DNA from: JAVBPT01 sp031549455
Lineage (GTDB): Bacteria; Bacillota; Clostridia; Lachnospirales; JAKSVV01
Assembly: GCA_031549455.1 (NCBI GenBank)
Contig: JAVBPT010000026.1
Location: 1-16,290 of the forward strand
Reading direction: 5' to 3'
DNA: 16,290 nucleotides
Shown: in pieces, positions 8,160-12,773 of the stretch
Numbering within the stretch: position 1 is the stretch's first letter
How the letters are laid out: each line of letters begins with the position of its first letter
Translations under genes and position numbers: made by a program
Notes under the pieces: generated by a model
Told to the model about the DNA's origin: nothing
The model's database searches: none
The model's input: only the letters and a program-made list of their open reading frames with translations

Positions 8160-9339
8160 AACCCAATTTCAATTCTTCATGGAGTGTTGAAATCGCTTCA
8201 TGAATATTTTCTGTTTTAATTAAAACAGAAATACTCACAAGAGAGTCCACTGTCTGCAAAACCTCAATCTTTTTGCTTGCAAGAGACTTTAAAATGGTGT
8301 TCATTACACCCGGCACTCCCGTCATCCTTCCGAGTACGGTTACCTTACTGCAATCATTACAAACTTCATATCGAATCTTTTGCTTTTTTAAAATCTCCTC
8401 CGTTTTTTCTAAGTTCTGTGCATGGATTGTAAACACAGCCTCATTTAAAGAAATATTAATCATATCCAGACTAATATGACTCTCCGCAATCTCATCAAAT
8501 GCCTTTGTCATTTCGATATCGCCACAATAAAGATTCATTTTTACACGATCTTTCAAATGAGCAATCCCCGTAAAGACAGCATCCTCTGTGTTGGAACAGT
8601 CGTTGCTAATACAGGTCCCAAGCTCGCTTGTAAAGGTGTTCCTAATCTTCAATTTAATATTGGCCCTCTTCGCAATATATGCCGCATCCTTATGAATGAC
8701 ATTGGCCCCAGAGTCTGCCATTTGAAAAAGCTCATCATATTGCATGTTAGAAATGGTTCTGGCCTCTTTACAGATCTTTGGATCCGTGGTCATGACACCA
8801 TTTACATCGGTATAGATCTCGATGATATCCGCCGAGATGGCCTCCCCAATAATGCTTGCCGTGGTGTCGCTTCCTCCCCTTCCGAGTGTGCTGATATCCC
8901 CGTTTTCTGTCATCCCTTGAAATCCGGTGATGATTGGAATAATTCCCTGATCAAGTAAGTCTTTAATCCTGGCCGCATTCACTTTCAACACCTTTGCTTT
9001 TGTGAACTCATCATCGGTGATGATCCCCGCCTGAAAACCTGTGATGGCCATCGCTGAAATCCCCATGCTATTTAGCATTGTGGAAATCACAACGCTTGAG
9101 ATGGTTTCTCCACAGGATGCCAATAGGTCCAAATCCCTTTTTGGGGCATGTGGATCAATATGAAGGGCCAAATTTAATAGTGTGTCTGTGGCATAAGGCT
9201 CCGGCAATCTTCCCATGGCGGAGACAACCACCGCCACCTTGTTTCCCTCTTTAAAGCACTCCACTATTCTTTCTACTACCTTTTTACGTGATTCTTCATT
9301 TTTAACAGAAGTTCCACCAAATTTTTGTACGACGATCAT
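8158..9339 (-). CDS. dapG: Aspartate kinase (monofunctional, DapG/LysC type)
   Basis: Phosphorylates L-aspartate with ATP, the first step towards diaminopimelate, lysine, threonine and methionine. The 393-residue protein has an N-terminal kinase domain and two C-terminal ACT domains (about 265-393) for feedback control. Motifs seen: KFGGTSV (6-12), SCGETISSVV (75-84) with the substrate-binding Glu, STLGRGGSDTTA (150-161) and YTDVNGVMTTDP (176-187). The segment YATDTLL and the SCGETISSVV context resemble Bacillus DapG, the diaminopimelate-sensitive isozyme; the symbol is given on that resemblance and lysC is an acceptable alternative. The ATG is preceded by GGAGAG. It lies between spoIIIAE and the atp operon, has its own promoter, and has no homoserine dehydrogenase fusion. 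Which amino acid inhibits it cannot be read from the sequence. Confidence 0.93.
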   Translation of the reverse strand: MIVVQKFGGTSVKNEESRKKVVERIVECFKEGNKVAVVVSAMGRLPEPYATDTLLNLALHIDPHAPKRDLDLLASCGETISSVVISTMLNSMGISAMAITGFQAGIITDDEFTKAKVLKVNAARIKDLLDQGIIPIITGFQGMTENGDISTLGRGGSDTTASIIGEAISADIIEIYTDVNGVMTTDPKICKEARTISNMQYDELFQMADSGANVIHKDAAYIAKRANIKLKIRNTFTSELGTCISNDCSNTEDAVFTGIAHLKDRVKMNLYCGDIEMTKAFDEIAESHISLDMINISLNEAVFTIHAQNLEKTEEILKKQKIRYEVCNDCSKVTVLGRMTGVPGVMNTILKSLASKKIEVLQTVDSLVSISVLIKTENIHEAISTLHEELKLG

Positions 9340-9358
9340 ACTCTCTCCAATTACTACA

Positions 9359-9380
9359 CATCATAACTCATTTTATGATG
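9359..9380 (-). promoter_or_regulatory. Hairpin in the aspartokinase leader
   Basis: A perfect 7-bp inverted repeat (CATCATA/TATGATG) with an 8-base loop lies between the promoter and the ribosome binding site of the aspartokinase gene. It has no T run, so it is not a terminator. It could stabilise the transcript or bind a regulator; it may also be chance in AT-rich DNA. Confidence 0.35.
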
Positions 9381-9405
9381 GTAAACAAAGTTTTGCTATA
9401 AACCT

Positions 9406-9433
9406 AGTATAATTATTATTTTATTTTTTTCAA
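9406..9433 (-). promoter_or_regulatory. SigA-type promoter for the aspartokinase gene
   Basis: On the minus strand TTGAAA (9428-9433) and TATACT (9406-9411), each matching five of six consensus bases, are separated by 16 bases within A/T-rich DNA. The predicted leader is only about 60 bases, too short for a lysine riboswitch. Confidence 0.65.
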
Positions 9434-9458
9434 TTGTTTTATCTAATAAAGTGGACAT

Positions 9459-10577
9459 CTATCCCAAGATCATAGTGATGGTAATCATAAAGATTGCCTC
9501 AATCATAAAAACAGATACCAGAATAAAATTACAGATCTCGGCAATCTCAGACAAACACTTTTTAATCCTGGGATCTGCAATCGGTTCTGAAACAATTGCA
9601 GCCACTTTATAGATTAGCGAAAGGCTTACGATTTTTATAATGGGAAGTAGCGCCATTGTGAGGATGGTAATAATGATCACAATGCCCAACGTATTTTTGA
9701 GTAACACCGAACAACCAATCAGCACATTTGTGGCACTTCCGATGGCATCTCCGATCACTGGTACCACACTGCTAATCACGCCCTCCGTGGCCTTTTTAAT
9801 TGTTCCATCTAACACGGAGCTCGTGAGCCTGGTCACACCAGCTAGTCCAAAACTTACACTCATAATCACCTTCAGACAAAACTGAATTCCCTTTTTAATT
9901 GTAGAGATCAACTCATTTAGTGTCTCTTTTGAAGAGATGTAATTTACAATTACAAGATTAGCCAGGACAATAATCACTGGGATCAGAACTTTGGAGATAA
10001 AAATAGAGATCACATATAACACTGAGAAGGAGATGGGTTCAAACATTGATGCGGTGGTCACATGCCCTGATAGAAAGATCAGACTGGTGATCACCGGAAT
10101 GCTCAGTTTGAAAAGATCGTTGGAATCTTCTAATAACCCCTGTGCAAGTCCCGTCACGGTTCTCACACTTGCAAACGCGACGCCAATTAGAACGATGTAA
10201 ATGATATAGAATGCAACCTCCCCCACCCCTTTATTGCTAAATGCATCCACCAAATTTTTTAGAATGGCGGCAAAGATGCTCAACAAAACCAATTTACCAA
10301 CCAACCCGATGTTGGTCTTCACCTCATTTAGAAGTGCTTGTATGCCAATCTTTAAAATATCCCATAAATGATAGGACTTTTTGCTGAGCGCCAGATCTTT
10401 AATCTCCTCCATCATATTGAATTTAGAACCCATTATATCGGTCATCTTAGCTTCCAGCTCCTCTAGATCGAGCATTTCCATTTCCCGATCAATAATGGGT
10501 CCGATCTCAAATGAGCTTGAAAAGCAGGTGCTAGAAAGCAAAATGATCCATATCCATGTAACGATTGAAATTTTTAT
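9459..10577 (-). CDS. spoIIIAE: Stage III sporulation protein AE
   Basis: SpoIIIAE is a polytopic membrane protein of the SpoIIIA channel assembled in the mother-cell membrane around the forespore. The protein shows a hydrophobic N-terminal segment, an acidic region (DREMEMLDLEELEAKM), then about six or seven hydrophobic segments with family-like stretches such as SVSFGLAGVTRLTSSVLDGTIKKA and VPVIGDAIGSA. The start is odd: the frame runs open far into spoIIIAD, but the position with a ribosome binding site (AGGAAG, 7 bases upstream) and the expected signal-peptide beginning has ATA, not ATG, at 10577-10575. Starting there gives 372 residues; the Bacillus protein is about 399. The next in-frame start-like codon, TTG at 10541, would cut the signal segment short. 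No other spoIIIA gene follows it. Confidence 0.88.
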   Translation of the reverse strand: MKISIVTWIWIILLSSTCFSSSFEIGPIIDREMEMLDLEELEAKMTDIMGSKFNMMEEIKDLALSKKSYHLWDILKIGIQALLNEVKTNIGLVGKLVLLSIFAAILKNLVDAFSNKGVGEVAFYIIYIVLIGVAFASVRTVTGLAQGLLEDSNDLFKLSIPVITSLIFLSGHVTTASMFEPISFSVLYVISIFISKVLIPVIIVLANLVIVNYISSKETLNELISTIKKGIQFCLKVIMSVSFGLAGVTRLTSSVLDGTIKKATEGVISSVVPVIGDAIGSATNVLIGCSVLLKNTLGIVIIITILTMALLPIIKIVSLSLIYKVAAIVSEPIADPRIKKCLSEIAEICNFILVSVFMIEAIFMITITMILG

Positions 10578-10584
10578 AAAACCA

Positions 10585-10590
10585 CTTCCT
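10585..10590 (-). promoter_or_regulatory. Ribosome binding site ahead of the ATA codon of spoIIIAE
   Basis: AGGAAG on the minus strand, directly after the spoIIIAD stop, 7 bases before the ATA at 10577. Its spacing fixes the likely start of spoIIIAE at a non-standard codon. Confidence 0.6.
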
Positions 10591-10977
10591 TTACTGAATG
10601 ATCTGCATAATCTCCTGAATGACTGCAAGCAGAATTGGCATTGCTGTAAATGTAATGAGCACCTTTCCCGCCAACTGAATGTTGGATGACATTCCGCCTT
10701 CCCCCGCGTCCTTGCAAATCTCAGCCGAAAATTCTGTGAGGTAGGAGATCCCAACAATCTTTAAGATAATGATAAAATATTCATCCTGAATGGTTGTCCG
10801 AGACATCAAGCTTGAGAAAATTTGAATGACGGCTGAGAGCTTTGTCACGATAAGATAGAAGATCATGATTCCCGCCATGATTCGGATAAACAGTCCTATT
10901 TCCTTGTTCACACTTCCAACTGTAAAAATAAGACTGAGGGCACAAAAAGCCACAATGATAATCTTTGCGATATCCAT
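10591..10977 (-). CDS. spoIIIAD: Stage III sporulation protein AD
   Basis: SpoIIIAD is a small membrane protein of the SpoIIIA complex. The 128 residues contain about four hydrophobic segments. The diagnostic stretch is ILKIVGISYLTEFSAEICKDAG followed by LAGKVLI and AMPILLAVI, closely matching the known family pattern (LKIIGIAYIAEF..KDAG). The start overlaps the spoIIIAC stop (TAATG) with no separate ribosome binding site, so translation is probably coupled to spoIIIAC. It ends just ahead of the spoIIIAE ribosome binding site. Confidence 0.95.
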   Translation of the reverse strand: MDIAKIIIVAFCALSLIFTVGSVNKEIGLFIRIMAGIMIFYLIVTKLSAVIQIFSSLMSRTTIQDEYFIIILKIVGISYLTEFSAEICKDAGEGGMSSNIQLAGKVLITFTAMPILLAVIQEIMQIIQ

Positions 10978-11171
10978 TATAGATTAAACAACCTTTGTAT
11001 CGTGTTAAACAAATCGCTGATATAGGTGATCACCCAAGACAGCACAACAATCAAACCTGCAAGTGTAACAAGCATGGATTGTTCATCTCTACCCGATTTG
11101 CTCAGAAGTTGTGTAATCACCGAAACCAATATTCCAACCGCTGCAATTCTAAATATAATACTAATATCCAT
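10977..11171 (-). CDS. spoIIIAC: Stage III sporulation protein AC
   Basis: A 64-residue membrane protein with two hydrophobic helices (about 5-23 and 33-52) separated by the polar loop LSKSGRDEQSM, the normal size and layout of SpoIIIAC, which pairs with SpoIIIAD in the mother-cell membrane. The ATG follows a strong GGAGGA. It lies 9 bases after spoIIIAB and shares one base with the spoIIIAD start. Small but secure because of its position and characteristic loop. Confidence 0.93.
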   Translation of the reverse strand: MDISIIFRIAAVGILVSVITQLLSKSGRDEQSMLVTLAGLIVVLSWVITYISDLFNTIQRLFNL

Positions 11172-11180
11172 CGTTCCTCC

Positions 11181-11705
11181 CTAGAAACATAAAATAACCA
11201 CTAGCAGACTTGCTACAACCTGCAACTTTACCAGTAAACTCTTTTCATTTTGATACTTTAGATTTAATTCCTCAAGCCAATCAATTAATTCCCTTTCAAG
11301 CTCCCTGAATGCTTTTATCTGAACCTGTTTATCGAGATATCCGAAGATCCCAGCAAGTCCTCTTATCCTCTGCTCAATGACACCTTCCAGCTTACAGATC
11401 CAAATGATCTCCGAAACCTCCTCATCCCAAATGAGGTCAATGCTCTCTTTTGCACGTTCTAACCGCTCCCAAACCCGCTTGATACTCTCCTCCAAAGGAT
11501 GATCCTTCTTCATCATCTTATGAAGATTCCGAAAGATTGTATCCATCGTATTCATGCTGTATCCATACTCCGATATGAGGTAACTCATCATGCTTTTGAG
11601 GGCTCCCACTGCCTCTAAATGCGTCCTATTTCGTTCTCTTCTTCCCATAAAAAACTTGGCGATAATCAGAATAAAGATTAGTATACCTGCTATTTTAAAA
11701 ATCAT
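11181..11705 (-). CDS. spoIIIAB: Stage III sporulation protein AB
   Basis: SpoIIIAB is a membrane-anchored helical protein thought to work with the SpoIIIAA ATPase, as T4P/T2SS inner-membrane F proteins do with their motors. The ATG at 11705 was chosen because GGAGG lies 4 bases ahead; the longer open frame up to 11774 only overlaps spoIIIAA in a different frame. The resulting 174 residues match the family (about 171 in Bacillus): an N-terminal membrane helix (about 2-18), a soluble helical middle (for example EAVGALKSMMSYLISE) and a C-terminal hydrophobic helix (LQVVASLLVVILCF). It follows spoIIIAA by 10 bases. Confidence 0.93.
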   Translation of the reverse strand: MIFKIAGILIFILIIAKFFMGRRERNRTHLEAVGALKSMMSYLISEYGYSMNTMDTIFRNLHKMMKKDHPLEESIKRVWERLERAKESIDLIWDEEVSEIIWICKLEGVIEQRIRGLAGIFGYLDKQVQIKAFRELERELIDWLEELNLKYQNEKSLLVKLQVVASLLVVILCF

Positions 11706-11715
11706 ATTTCCTCCA

Positions 11716-12573
11716 TTAAATATTGTCAAATACAGAACGCACCGAGAACGTTTTGTCCTTTGAGAGCTCCACAATTCGTTTGAACATCTTATCTGTAATC
11801 AGTTCCCCCACTCTGTTCTTTGCTGCATCTAGTGTGTCTGCATGAATGGAACAGATAAATTTGACGCCCGAACTCACCAGATTCTTGATGGTCACGATAT
11901 CATCCTCAAGACCAATCTCATCCATAATAATCACATCCGGGTTCATGCTACGTACCAACATATTTACCGCCTCACATTTTGAAACACTCGTCATCACGTC
12001 TACCTTATCTCCCAGATCAACTCCAATGCTTCCATCGAAGGAAGCAGCGATTTCTCCACGCTCATCCACAATGCCAACATTCATGCTTGGAATCACTCCC
12101 TCCACGCCATAGCTTAAGTTTCTTGCGAGGTCTCTAAGGAAGGTCGTTTTTCCACACATTGGAAGAGAAAGAATTAGTGTGTTTTCTAATCGATGCTCTG
12201 CGTTTAAAAGTCTTGGCAAAATTTCGTTGCTACATCCTTTTACCTCATGTGCAATCCGGATATTCATTGAGCTGATGTTTCGGAAGTTTTTTACCCTCCC
12301 CTCTTCTATGATTGCCTCTCCGGAGATGCCCACTCTATGTCCACCTTTTATGGTGAAATAACCATTTCTGAGTTCCTGTTCATAAGCATAGATCGAGCTT
12401 TTAAACATCCTGTTTAAGACCGATAGGATGTACTCTTTTGTTACAACCGTTTCCATCTTTTCCTCAACAATCTCCCCAGCTATAAGATTTAAGATCATGA
12501 TTTTTTTGCCTGTTCTGATTCTGATTTCAAGTAGTTCTTCCTGATGATGATTGATAAAATCAATAATATCCAT
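11716..12573 (-). CDS. spoIIIAA: Stage III sporulation protein AA, ATPase
   Basis: SpoIIIAA is the cytoplasmic secretion-type ATPase of the SpoIIIA channel, related to T2SS/T4P motors. The 285 residues show the N-terminal family motif EIRIRTGKKI (about 16-25), GYFTIKGGHRVGISGEA (about 70-86), a Walker A LPMCGKTTFLRDLAR (about 137-151), VDERGEIAASFDG and a Walker B VIIMDEIG (about 214-221), followed by a conserved His in SIHADTLD. The Walker A motif lacks the first Gly of the textbook form but keeps GKTT, as often in this family. It is the first gene of the operon, with AAAGGA upstream of the ATG and a SigE-like promoter about 20-50 bases ahead. Confidence 0.95.
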   Translation of the reverse strand: MDIIDFINHHQEELLEIRIRTGKKIMILNLIAGEIVEEKMETVVTKEYILSVLNRMFKSSIYAYEQELRNGYFTIKGGHRVGISGEAIIEEGRVKNFRNISSMNIRIAHEVKGCSNEILPRLLNAEHRLENTLILSLPMCGKTTFLRDLARNLSYGVEGVIPSMNVGIVDERGEIAASFDGSIGVDLGDKVDVMTSVSKCEAVNMLVRSMNPDVIIMDEIGLEDDIVTIKNLVSSGVKFICSIHADTLDAAKNRVGELITDKMFKRIVELSKDKTFSVRSVFDNI

Positions 12574-12594
12574 AAGACAATCCTTTTTATTGCT

Positions 12595-12623
12595 AGTATA
12601 TTGGGTGCCTGTCTTAAATATTA
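12595..12623 (-). promoter_or_regulatory. Candidate SigE-type promoter of the spoIIIA operon
   Basis: On the minus strand TAATATT (12617-12623) fits the SigE -35 pattern kmATATT. After 14 bases comes AATATACT (12595-12602), a partial match to the -10 pattern CATACAnT. Spacing and location directly ahead of spoIIIAA agree with known mother-cell control of this operon in Bacillus. The -10 has three mismatches. Confidence 0.5.
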
Positions 12624-12635
12624 CTAAAAGAGCAC

Positions 12636-12680
12636 AAAAAAATAAGTCAAATGGAATGGTTCATTCACATTTAACTTATT
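12636..12680 (-). terminator. Rho-independent terminator of the SLH gene
   Basis: On the minus strand a long interrupted stem forms: AATAAGT/ACTTATT (7 bp), a U-G pair, AAATG/CATTT (5 bp), a small internal bulge, AATG/CATT (4 bp) and a 3-base loop, ending in seven T (12636-12642). It separates the SLH gene from the spoIIIA promoter. Confidence 0.75.
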
Positions 12681-12717
12681 CATCTCTTCTATGTCCTTTG
12701 ATATAGATAAAACTCTC

Positions 12718-12752
12718 CTGACTGTAATAACATCTAATATTATTATAGTCAG
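12718..12752. repeat. Long inverted repeat downstream of the SLH gene
   Basis: Two 13-base arms (CTGACTGTAATAA and TTATTATAGTCAG) pair across a 9-base loop with a single G-T position. There is no clean T run on either side, so it does not look like a simple terminator. It is adjacent to a 12-bp palindrome. It could be a transcript-end stabiliser, a protein binding site or part of a tandem terminator. Confidence 0.65.
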
Positions 12753-12764
12753 AACGGGCCCGTT
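12753..12764. repeat. Perfect 12-bp GC-rich palindrome
   Basis: AACGGGCCCGTT is fully self-complementary and unusually GC-rich for this AT-rich intergenic DNA. It lies 9 bases after the SLH stop codon and is flanked on the plus strand by direct copies of GTCAG (12748-12752 and 12766-12770). Confidence 0.7.
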
Positions 12765-12773
12765 TGTCAGCCC

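Noticed and set aside
8476..8958. A 160-codon open frame on the plus strand
   Set aside because: It is the antisense shadow of the aspartokinase kinase domain, with no start signal and no recognisable domain.
9340..9411. A lysine riboswitch ahead of the aspartokinase
   Set aside because: The predicted leader is about 60 bases, far shorter than a lysine riboswitch (well over 150 bases), and only one small hairpin is present.
10578..10757. The N-terminal extension of spoIIIAE into spoIIIAD (about 60 codons)
   Set aside because: The extension has the composition of an out-of-frame reading (rich in Arg, Cys, Ser), lies entirely over spoIIIAD, and would bury the signal segment. The ribosome binding site at 10585-10590 points to a start at 10577.
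11706..11774. The longer start of spoIIIAB overlapping spoIIIAA
   Set aside because: The ATG at 11705 has a GGAGG at proper spacing and gives the normal family length; the extra 23 residues are a frame shadow of spoIIIAA.
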